The notes under the pieces were generated by a model, which did not search any database, was not told the DNA's origin, and saw only the letters and a program-made list of their open reading frames with translations. A stretch of DNA of 44,876 nucleotides from WHTX01 sp038255145 (GTDB lineage Bacteria > Actinomycetota > Acidimicrobiia > Acidimicrobiales > CAIXPF01): positions 1 through 44,876 of the forward strand of contig JBBSLP010000052.1 of the NCBI GenBank assembly GCA_038255145.1, in the 5' to 3' direction. This document shows positions 6,251 to 14,868 of the stretch, in pieces. Numbering within the stretch: position 1 is the stretch's first letter; each line of letters opens with the position of its first letter. The position numbers and the translations under genes are program-made.

Positions 6251-8518
6251 CTAGGCCGACGCAGCCTCGGCCAACGCCGTCCACACCCGCTGGGCGGTGC
6301 ACGGCAGGTCGAGGTGGCTGACCCCGAGGTGGGCCACGGCGTCGATGACGGCGTTCTGCACGGCGGGGGTGGAACCGATGGTGCCCGACTCGCCGATGCC
6401 CTTGGCCCCGAGCTCGTTGACCCACGTCGGGGTCTCCATGGGCACGCGCTCGAAGGAGGGCAGATCGGCGGCGGACAGGATGGCGTAATCGAGGAACGTC
6501 GTGGTCAGCGGGTTGCCGTCCTCGTCATAGCGGATCTCCTCGGCCAGGGCCTGGGAGATGCCCGCCCCCAGCCCGCCGTGGACCTGGCCGTCGACGAGCA
6601 GGGGGTTGAGGATGGTGCCGGCGTCGTCGCAGGCGATCATGCGTTCGAGGCGCACCTGGCCCGTCTCCCGGTCGACCTCGACCACGGCGATGTGGGCGCC
6701 GAAGGGGAACGTGGGCTGGGCGGCGGTGAACTCGTTCACCCCGATGAGGGAGGCCAACCCGTCGTCGGCCACGGCCCGGGCCACGTCGGCCCAGGACACC
6801 GTGCGGGCGGGTACGCCAGCGACGTGGAAGCGGCCGTTGTCCCGGTCGATCACGACGTCGTCGACCGCAGCCTCGAGCAGGTCCGCGGCCCGGGCCCGTG
6901 CCGCGTCCACCAGCCGCGTCGAGGCGTCGGCCACCGCGGCCCCGGCGATCTGCAGTGAGCGCGAGCCGCCGGTGATGCCGCCCGCGGGCACCAGGTCGGT
7001 GTCGCCGTGGATCACCTCGATGTCGGCCATGGGGATGCCGGTGCGATCCGAGACCAACATGGTCCACGACGTGACGTGGCCCGTCCCGTACGGGGTCGAA
7101 CCGGTGACGACACGGGCCCGGCCGCCGTCGAGCAGCTCGACGGTGCCGTGCTCGTGGCCTCCGGCGCCGGCGGTGATCTCGACGTACACGGCCACGCCGA
7201 TGCCCAGCAGCAGGCGATCCCCGGCGGCCCGGCGCCGGACCTGCTCGGCCCGCAGCTCGTCGTAGCCGGCGGCGTCCACAGCCAGGTCCAACGCCCGGCC
7301 GAAGTCACCGCAGTCGTAGATGGTGCCCATGGCCGTCGTGTAGGGCTCGTCGAAGCGGACCATGACGTTGCGGCGGCGCACGGCCACGGGGTCGAGGCCG
7401 AGCTCGGCGGCGAACAGGTCCACGGCCCGCTCGATGGCCGCGGCGGCCTCGGGCCGGCCCGCCCCCCGGAAGGCGGTCACGGGGGTGGTGGTGGTGGCCA
7501 CGGACACCGAGTCGAACCCGGCGTTGGCGATGTCGTAGACGCCGGTGGCCATGGCCCGGGTCATGTTGGGCAGGTTGGCGCCGATGAGGGGGTAGGCGCC
7601 CGAGTCCTGGACCAGGTCGAGCTGGTAGGCGGTGATGCGCCCGTCGCGGTCCCCGCCGATGGTCACGGTCTGGATCTGGCCCCGACCGTGGCCCAGGCCG
7701 ACCATGTTCTCGCTGCGGCTCTCGGTCCAGCGCACGGGGCGGCCGGTGCGTCGGGCCAGCTCGCCCAGCAGCAGCTCCTCGGGGTAGGGCCGGGCCTTGG
7801 AGCCGAAGCCGCCGCCCACATCGGGCACCACCACCCGCACCTGCTCGGTGTGGAGGCCGTAGATGCGTTCGAGCACGGTGCGGGCCGGGTGGGCCCCCTG
7901 GCACGACGAGTGGTGGACCAACCGGCCGGTCTCGTCCCAGTGGGCCGCCCCGCTACGGCCCTCGATGGGGGCGCCGGCGATGCGCTGGTTGACGATGCGG
8001 CGCTTGACCACCACCTCGCAGGCCGAGAAGTCGGCCTGGTGGGGGGAGTGCGAGCGGGCCACGACGTTGGTCCCCGCCTCGGGGAACAGCAGCAGCTCGT
8101 CCCGAGCCGACACCTCGGGGTCGACCAGGGCGGGCAGCACGGCGTAATCCACGGCCACCAGGTCGGCGGCGTCGGCCGCCAGGTAGCGGTCCTCGGCCAC
8201 GATGACCGCCACCGGCTCGCCCACGAAGCGGACGGTGCCCCGGGCCAGTAGGGGGCGGGACATGGCCTCGGGGTAGGCGGGGGACAGCTGGGGAAGCGGC
8301 GGCAGGCCCAGTTCCTCACCCGTCAGCACGAGGACCACGCCGGGGGCGGCCGCGGCCTCGCTGGTGTCGATGCTGACGATGGTCGCGTGGGCCACGGTCG
8401 AGCGCACGAAGTAGACGGCGAGGCACCCGGGGAGGTCCAGGTCCTCGACGTAGGTGCCGCCTTCGGTGAGGAACCGCTGGTCTTCGAGGCGGAGCACGGC
8501 ATGTCCGAGGATGCTCAT
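6251..8518 (-). CDS. Xanthine dehydrogenase/aldehyde oxidase-type molybdopterin subunit
   Basis: 755 residues, the usual size of the large catalytic subunit of molybdenum hydroxylases (XDH/CoxL family). The N-terminal hammerhead-type domain runs to about 150 (GRRLEDxRFLTG-like start; FVGEPVAVIVAEDRYLAADAADLV). Cofactor motifs follow: VVPDVGGGFGSKARPYPEELL, TAFRGAGRPEAAAAIERAVDLFA, and near the end KGIGESGTIGSTPAVQNAVIDA, whose glutamate is the catalytic base of the family. The active loop reads FRGAGR, not the VAYRCSFR of form I CO dehydrogenase, so CO oxidation is unlikely. The 2Fe-2S and FAD subunits normally encoded alongside are absent here. ATG at 8518 has TAGCGT eight bases upstream. 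Substrate unknown. Confidence 0.92.
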   Translation of the reverse strand: MSILGHAVLRLEDQRFLTEGGTYVEDLDLPGCLAVYFVRSTVAHATIVSIDTSEAAAAPGVVLVLTGEELGLPPLPQLSPAYPEAMSRPLLARGTVRFVGEPVAVIVAEDRYLAADAADLVAVDYAVLPALVDPEVSARDELLLFPEAGTNVVARSHSPHQADFSACEVVVKRRIVNQRIAGAPIEGRSGAAHWDETGRLVHHSSCQGAHPARTVLERIYGLHTEQVRVVVPDVGGGFGSKARPYPEELLLGELARRTGRPVRWTESRSENMVGLGHGRGQIQTVTIGGDRDGRITAYQLDLVQDSGAYPLIGANLPNMTRAMATGVYDIANAGFDSVSVATTTTPVTAFRGAGRPEAAAAIERAVDLFAAELGLDPVAVRRRNVMVRFDEPYTTAMGTIYDCGDFGRALDLAVDAAGYDELRAEQVRRRAAGDRLLLGIGVAVYVEITAGAGGHEHGTVELLDGGRARVVTGSTPYGTGHVTSWTMLVSDRTGIPMADIEVIHGDTDLVPAGGITGGSRSLQIAGAAVADASTRLVDAARARAADLLEAAVDDVVIDRDNGRFHVAGVPARTVSWADVARAVADDGLASLIGVNEFTAAQPTFPFGAHIAVVEVDRETGQVRLERMIACDDAGTILNPLLVDGQVHGGLGAGISQALAEEIRYDEDGNPLTTTFLDYAILSAADLPSFERVPMETPTWVNELGAKGIGESGTIGSTPAVQNAVIDAVAHLGVSHLDLPCTAQRVWTALAEAASA

Positions 8519-8526
8519 CGAGGGGG

Positions 8527-8532
8527 ACGCTA
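8527..8532 (-). promoter_or_regulatory. Putative -10 hexamer TAGCGT (molybdopterin subunit)
   Basis: On the minus strand TAGCGT ends eight bases before the ATG at 8518. It faces the plus-strand TAGCGT at 8560-8565, so the 53-bp gap holds two back-to-back promoters. Confidence 0.5.
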
Positions 8533-8559
8533 CTCAGCGGGGCGTCGGTGGGTCGCGGC

Positions 8560-8565
8560 TAGCGT
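8560..8565 (+). promoter_or_regulatory. Putative -10 hexamer TAGCGT (GH3 gene)
   Basis: TAGCGT is followed by six bases (CCGCCT) and the GTG at 8572, with no ribosome binding site. This is close to an ideal leaderless arrangement and fixes the start of the glycosidase. Confidence 0.55.
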
Positions 8566-8571
8566 CCGCCT

Positions 8572-11088
<2,517 letters not shown>

Positions 11089-11134
11089 GGCCTCCCGGCG
11101 CTGGCCGTGGTCTCGCCGAGGTGCCCTAGCCGGT

Positions 11135-11914
11135 TCAGCCGACGCTGAGTTCTTCGCCGTACTTGCGCTTGTGCAGGTCGCGGGCCTGGTCGGCCCACTC
11201 CTCGCGACGGATGCGGTCGAGGAACTCGGCCAGGCGGGCGTCGCTGCCGTCGGCCTTGTCCGACAGCAGGGCCAGCTGGCGGTAGGTGGTGATGCCGGCC
11301 TCGTGCAGCATGCGCTCGACCAGGCGGCCGACACCGTCGATGAGGCCGAGGTCGTCGGGCTCGGGGGGAGCGGGGGCCTGCAGGGCCTCGAGCTGTTCGG
11401 TGTGTTGCTGCAGGGCGGTCAGGGTGGCGTCGCGGGCGTCGAGGCGGGAGCGCAGGACCACCACCTCGGCCTCGGACTCGGCCGCCGCGGTGCGCACCTG
11501 GCCCAGCTCGGCGGCCAGGGCCGAGCCGCGATCCACGGCCTCCTGGTCGGCCACCGTGCGCCGGGCCCGCTCGGCGGCGGCCTCGGCCCGGGTGGCATCG
11601 AGGGCGGCGTCCGTCTCGGCCACCCGGCTCCGGGCGGCCCGCAGTTCGCCCTCCAGGCGGGCCCCCTCGGCCTTGGCTGCGGCCAGCTCGGCCCGGGTGC
11701 GGGTCGAGTCGCGGCCGGCTACGTCGAGCAGGGCGTCGAGCTCGTCGCTGCGGGCGCCGAGGCGGAGGACCTCGCTGTTGAGGACCTGCACCCTGGTGTC
11801 GGCCAGCGCACCCAGGTGGCGCACGATGCGTCGACGGTGCAGGTACCAACCCAGCACCAGCCCCACGAGCAGGCCGGTCAGGCCGAGCGCGTACGCCACC
11901 GCGTCGAGGTCCAC
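11135..11914 (-). CDS. Membrane-anchored coiled-coil protein with C-terminal HhH domain
   Basis: 259 residues in three parts. One N-terminal membrane helix (YALGLTGLLVGLVLGWYL, about 8-25) is followed by basic HRRRIVRH. A long Ala/Glu/Arg-rich coiled coil covers about 40-178. The C-terminus (about 185-259) holds a helix-hairpin-helix-like module, DDLGLIDGVGRLVERMLHEAGITTYRQLALLSD, of the kind that also closes several ribosomal L21/L31-linked and membrane proteins (DDLkrIkGIGpk..lL...GI.Ty.qlA pattern). HhH modules often bind DNA non-specifically, so a link between envelope and chromosome is possible but not shown. GTG at 11914 has TAGCCT eight bases upstream. It converges with the GH3 gene. 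Confidence 0.8.
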   Translation of the reverse strand: MDLDAVAYALGLTGLLVGLVLGWYLHRRRIVRHLGALADTRVQVLNSEVLRLGARSDELDALLDVAGRDSTRTRAELAAAKAEGARLEGELRAARSRVAETDAALDATRAEAAAERARRTVADQEAVDRGSALAAELGQVRTAAAESEAEVVVLRSRLDARDATLTALQQHTEQLEALQAPAPPEPDDLGLIDGVGRLVERMLHEAGITTYRQLALLSDKADGSDARLAEFLDRIRREEWADQARDLHKRKYGEELSVG

Positions 11915-11922
11915 CGCGGGTG

Positions 11923-11928
11923 AGGCTA
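11923..11928 (-). promoter_or_regulatory. Putative -10 hexamer TAGCCT (HhH protein gene)
   Basis: On the minus strand TAGCCT ends eight bases before the GTG at 11914. There is no Shine-Dalgarno between them. Confidence 0.45.
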
Positions 11929-11976
11929 ACGCAGGCCGTGTGATCTGCGGTGGAGGGTGTACCGCGGGGCGGCTGA

Positions 11977-12507
11977 TCAGCGGGCCTGGCTGCGCAACTG
12001 GTCGACCACGAGCTCGTCGGTGGCGAAGGCCAGGGGGCCGGGCAGGTCATCGAGGGGGTGGAAGCCGACCTGGTCGAGATCGTCACCGGCCAACAGGGTG
12101 CCGCCGACCAGTCGGCCGGCGAACCAGATGCCCACGGTGTGCTGGGAGGGATCGTGCACGTTGGAGTGCACGGCCACCACGTCGCCCACCTCGACGACCA
12201 GGCCCGTCTCCTCGGCCAGTTCGCGGGCCGCGGCCTCGCGGACGTCCTCGTCCCACTCCACGTAGCCGCAGGGGATGCACCACTGCCCGGCGTAGCCGCG
12301 GCTCCGTCGCCCCAGCAGCAGGCGGCCCTCGTCGTCGAAGAGGACCACGGCCACCCCCACGGCGGGGTTGTGGAACACCGGTCGTCCGCAGTCGGTGCAA
12401 TGGGGTCGCAGGCGGTCGCCGCGGACCCTGGTCTCGAGCGTGCCCCCGCAACCGGGGCAGTGGAGGAAGCCCGGCGGCCCGGCGGCGGGTTCGGGTGTCG
12501 GCGCCAT
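11977..12507 (-). CDS. Nudix hydrolase with N-terminal zinc ribbon
   Basis: 176 residues. A zinc ribbon is formed by C17-P-G-C20 and C37-T-D-C40. The Nudix domain begins around 47 (HNPAVGVAVVLFDDEGRLLLGRR). Its Nudix box GYVEWDEDVREAAARELAEETGL (81-103) matches GX5EX7REUXEEXGU in full, so divalent-metal phosphohydrolase activity on an NDP-X substrate is expected. The zinc ribbon followed directly by Nudix is seen in many actinobacterial proteins related to, but shorter than, NADH pyrophosphatase NudC; the NudC SQPWPFPQS tail motif is absent. ATG at 12507 has TAACGT nine bases upstream. It stands alone between the HhH gene and the SDR remnant. Confidence 0.9.
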   Translation of the reverse strand: MAPTPEPAAGPPGFLHCPGCGGTLETRVRGDRLRPHCTDCGRPVFHNPAVGVAVVLFDDEGRLLLGRRSRGYAGQWCIPCGYVEWDEDVREAAARELAEETGLVVEVGDVVAVHSNVHDPSQHTVGIWFAGRLVGGTLLAGDDLDQVGFHPLDDLPGPLAFATDELVVDQLRSQAR

Positions 12508-12516
12508 GGGCCCCCG

Positions 12517-12522
12517 ACGTTA
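12517..12522 (-). promoter_or_regulatory. Putative -10 hexamer TAACGT (Nudix gene)
   Basis: On the minus strand TAACGT ends nine bases before the ATG at 12507, implying a leader of only two or three bases at most. The spacing is at the upper end of the set. Confidence 0.4.
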
Positions 12523-12542
12523 GATCGTCGCTACGTAGGTGG

Positions 12543-12577
12543 GTCAGGTGGCTGCGTCAGGTAGCTGCGTCAGGTGA
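12543..12577. repeat. 13-bp tandem repeat at the truncated end of the SDR remnant
   Basis: GTCAGGT recurs at 12543, 12556 and 12569 within 13-bp units (GTCAGGTGGCTGC, GTCAGGTAGCTGC, then a diverged third). On the minus strand each unit supplies a TGA, and a 13-bp period puts these in all three frames. The third unit contains the stop of the SDR remnant. Confidence 0.8.
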
Positions 12578-13059
12578 CGCGGATGCCCTGGGGGGCGACC
12601 TCGTTGGCCAGGCTCTTGCTGTAGCTGGTCAGGGCGGCCTTGGCTGCGGCGTAGGCGATGGTCGGGCCCAGGGGCATGCGGCTCTGGATCGACGACACGT
12701 GGATGATCACCCCCGAGCCCTGCTCGAGCATGGTGGGCAGCAGGGCCCGGTCGAGGCGGACGGCGGCGAACAGGTTGGCGTCGAGGTTGCGCTGCCACTC
12801 GTCGTCGGTCTGGGCCAGCACCCCGCCGGGGGGAGACGACGACCCGCCCACGAAGTGGACGACCACGTCGACCCCGCCCAGGGGGGCCAGCACCCGCTCG
12901 GCCAACGTCGCCACCCCGGCCGCGGTCATGACGTCGGCGGCCACCAAGAGCTCGGCCCCGGTGCCGTCGGTCCCGGTGTCGGGGATGGCGCGGGCCGCGG
13001 CCACCACCCGGGGTGCCGCGCCGGGCCAGCACGGCGACGGTGGCCGCCCCCATGCCCTT
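12570..13059 (-). pseudogene. SDR oxidoreductase remnant: frameshifted, missing both ends
   Basis: The readable SDR pieces are KGMGAATVAVLARRG (frame from 13059) and, one base out of phase, VVAAARAIPDTG through NEVAPQGIRVT (13007-12570). Removing one C from the run near 13009-13012 would join them as RRGTRVVAAAR, so a single-base insertion is the simplest explanation. The start of the fold (the VTGGT before KGMG) is replaced by SnoaL-like sequence. The C-terminal ~90 residues that normally follow GIRV(T) are gone and a 13-bp tandem repeat lies there instead. The middle is well preserved, including NLFAAV, IIHVSS and YAAAKAAL with the catalytic Tyr/Lys. Non-functional as read, unless the frameshift is a sequencing error. 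Confidence 0.75.
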
Positions 13060-13237
13060 CGGTGGCCACGCCTTGACGCCAGGCCCGGATCTCGACGGCG
13101 CCGGTCATGATCCGCCCCTCGTCGAGGACCACGGCGTCCTCGGTGAAGCAGCGCAACACGGCCTCGTCATCCTTGGCGGTGGAGGCGGCGAAGTACCGCC
13201 CGACGACCTCGGGGATGGCCTGGGCCAGGACGTCCAT
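12926..13237 (-). CDS. Truncated SnoaL-like protein running into the SDR remnant
   Basis: The first ~60 residues (MDVLAQAIPEVVGRYFAASTAKDDEAVLRCFTEDAVVLDEGRIMTGAVEIRAWRQGVATE) are a clear start of a SnoaL/NTF2-like protein: helix, then FTEDAVV, G..eI.aW. The usual ~70 C-terminal residues that complete the cone-shaped fold are missing. The frame instead runs through the 5' part of the SDR remnant out of phase, giving a nonsense GGGHRRRAGPARHPG tail to 12926. A deletion fusing two formerly adjacent genes would explain this. ATG at 13237 has a good AGGGAG ribosome site and lies downstream of a strong palindromic operator, so transcription signals survive. Probably not a functional protein. Confidence 0.55.
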   Translation of the reverse strand: MDVLAQAIPEVVGRYFAASTAKDDEAVLRCFTEDAVVLDEGRIMTGAVEIRAWRQGVATEGHGGGHRRRAGPARHPGWWPRPAPSPTPGPTAPGPSSWWPPTS

Positions 13238-13256
13238 GCGCTGCTCCCTGTTGTGT

Positions 13257-13270
13257 GGACCCGCGGGTCC
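13257..13270. promoter_or_regulatory. 14-bp perfect palindrome
   Basis: GGACCCGCGGGTCC reads the same on both strands. It lies directly next to the larger inverted repeat at 13271-13306, between the latter and the SnoaL-like start. It could be a second operator or simply part of the promoter spacer. Confidence 0.5.
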
Positions 13271-13306
13271 ATCCGATCGCTATAGCGCATACTATAGCGA
13301 TCGGAT
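13271..13306. promoter_or_regulatory. Perfect 15-bp inverted repeat, probable operator
   Basis: The arm ATCCGATCGCTATAG (13271-13285) is repeated as its exact reverse complement at 13292-13306, around the 6-bp spacer CGCATA. It is markedly AT-richer than the genome and includes TATAG elements on both strands that could act as -10 boxes. Size and symmetry suit a dimeric or tetrameric TetR- or GntR-type repressor. It sits 34 bp upstream of the SnoaL-like start. No regulator gene is found beside it. Confidence 0.75.
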
Positions 13307-13339
13307 GAGGGTGGGCCGAGGTCTTCGGGGAGCGGGCCG

Positions 13340-13678
13340 TCAGGCCCTCGGGTCGACCTCCGGGGCCGGCGGCGGGGGCGACATGGTCGGCGGCGAGTCG
13401 ACCTCGTCCTCCACAGGCGGCGGCGGCGAGGACGGGGCCACCATGTTGCGCTCCTCGGCGTCGGGCTCCTCGGGGGGCAGGATGTCGTCGGTGACCTCGA
13501 GCCCGGGTACGCCGAACTCCTGCTCCACCTCCGTCTCTGCACCGGGGTCCTTGCCCGGGGCCACGTCGAAGGGCCCGGCATCACCCACGATGTTCGGGTC
13601 TTCCGTGCCGGTCGTACCGCCGTGCAGCTCATGGGCCTTGCCCCAGAAGCGGCGGCGCAGCGAATCGAGCAGTGCCAC
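13340..13678 (-). CDS. Small acidic proline-rich hypothetical protein
   Basis: 112 residues from GTG at 13678, chosen because GAGGGG lies about seven bases upstream; the frame is open to 13807 but that part is low-quality sequence. The N-terminus is amphipathic and basic (ALLDSLRRRFWGKAHELHG). The rest is acidic and Pro-rich (GPFDVAPGKDPGAETEVEQEFGVPGLEVTDDILPPEEPDAEERNMV, then PPPPVEDEVD and PPPPAPEVD). No signal peptide, membrane helix or known domain was recognised. It is likely intrinsically disordered. The Sua5 gene is transcribed divergently, with about 145 bp between the starts. Confidence 0.55.
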   Translation of the reverse strand: MALLDSLRRRFWGKAHELHGGTTGTEDPNIVGDAGPFDVAPGKDPGAETEVEQEFGVPGLEVTDDILPPEEPDAEERNMVAPSSPPPPVEDEVDSPPTMSPPPPAPEVDPRA

Positions 13679-13811
13679 GTCAGTCCCCTCTACATCGGTC
13701 TCGTCTGATCGGTGCGGATGCGCATCGTCGCCGTCTTCATACCCGCTCGGCGGGGGGCCACGCTGGCATTGGGTCCGGGCGGGCTCGTCCGGGGTGGGCC
13801 AGGTCACGACC

Positions 13812-13817
13812 TAGGTT
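13812..13817 (+). promoter_or_regulatory. Putative -10 hexamer TAGGTT (Sua5 gene)
   Basis: TAGGTT is followed by seven bases (GGGCCCG) and the GTG at 13825. No Shine-Dalgarno is present, so a leaderless transcript is likely and the start is fixed. Confidence 0.5.
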
Positions 13818-13824
13818 GGGCCCG

Positions 13825-14868
13825 GTGCCCACCCTTGCCGAGCTCGAACGCGCCGCCGGGTTGCTGCGGGCCGGTGGTCTGGTGGCCTTCCCCACCGAGA
13901 CCGTGTACGGCCTGGGGGCGGACGCCACCGACCCCACCGCCGTGCGCCGCATCTTCGCCGCCAAGGGTCGCCCGGCCGGTCATCCCCTCATCGCCCACCT
14001 GGCCCGGGGCGCCGATCTGGGCACGTGGGCCCGCGACGTGCCCGACGACGCCTGGCGCCTGGCCGAGGCGTGCTGGCCCGGCCCCTTGACCCTGGTGCTG
14101 CGCCGGGGCCCGGGCCTGGCCGACGAGCTGACCGGGGGTCGCGACACGGTGGGACTGAGGGTGCCCGACCACCCGGTGGCCCTCGACCTGCTCGCCCGGG
14201 CCGGGGTGCCCGTGGCCGCCCCGTCGGCCAACCGCTTCGGCCGGGTCAGCCCCACCACGGCCGGGGACGTGCGGGCCGAACTGGGCGACCTCGTCGACCT
14301 GGTGCTCGACGGCGGGCCGTGCCTGGTGGGGGTGGAGTCGACCATCGTGGACCTGGTGGGCCTGACCCCCCTGCTGCTGCGCCCCGGTGGTGTGCCCGTC
14401 GAGCTCGTCGAGGCCGTGCTCGGTCGGGCGGTGGAGCGCGACCAGGTGGGTCCGGCCCGGGCCTCGGGCATGTTGGCCTCCCACTACGCCCCCGGTGTCG
14501 CCGTCGAGCTGCTGGCCGCCCCGGCCCTGGCCGCCCGCGTCGCCGAGCTGGCCGGCACCCACCGGGTGGCTGTGTTGGCCGCGGCTGACGTGGTCGTACC
14601 CACCGGGGTGGTGGTGCTCGGCTCCCCCGTCACCGCGGCGGACTGGGCGAGATCGCTCTACCGCCGGCTGCGCCAGGCCGACGACGCCGGCCTCGACGTG
14701 CTCCTCGTCGTCCCCCCGTCCGACGATGGCCTGGGCCGCGCCGTCGTCGACCGCCTGCGGCGCGCCGCCGCCCCCCGACCCACCGACGGGGCTGTCGACG
14801 CGGCTGCTGTCGACGCAGCCGCGGTCGACACGGCCTACGGGGTCACGGGTCAGCGGCCCACGGCGTAA
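13825..14868 (+). CDS. tsaC: L-threonylcarbamoyladenylate synthase (Sua5/TsaC type)
   Basis: 347 residues. It makes threonylcarbamoyl-AMP from Thr, bicarbonate and ATP, the first step of tRNA t6A37 formation. The YrdC domain (about 1-200) has PTETVYGLGADA (23-34), FAAKGRPAGHPL, WPGPLTLVL, GLRVPDHP, APSANRFGRVSPTTA, ESTIVDL and LRPGG. A linker with ASGMLASHYAP leads to the smaller Sua5 domain (about 220-325), so this is the long Sua5 form, not the short TsaC form. The tail is a low-complexity VDAAAVDAAAVDTA repeat with three GTCGAC sites, so the last ~25 residues are probably dispensable. GTG at 13825 follows TAGGTT by seven bases. It overlaps the gamma-glutamyltransferase gene tail to tail by 19 bp. 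Confidence 0.93.
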   Translation: MPTLAELERAAGLLRAGGLVAFPTETVYGLGADATDPTAVRRIFAAKGRPAGHPLIAHLARGADLGTWARDVPDDAWRLAEACWPGPLTLVLRRGPGLADELTGGRDTVGLRVPDHPVALDLLARAGVPVAAPSANRFGRVSPTTAGDVRAELGDLVDLVLDGGPCLVGVESTIVDLVGLTPLLLRPGGVPVELVEAVLGRAVERDQVGPARASGMLASHYAPGVAVELLAAPALAARVAELAGTHRVAVLAAADVVVPTGVVVLGSPVTAADWARSLYRRLRQADDAGLDVLLVVPPSDDGLGRAVVDRLRRAAAPRPTDGAVDAAAVDAAAVDTAYGVTGQRPTA

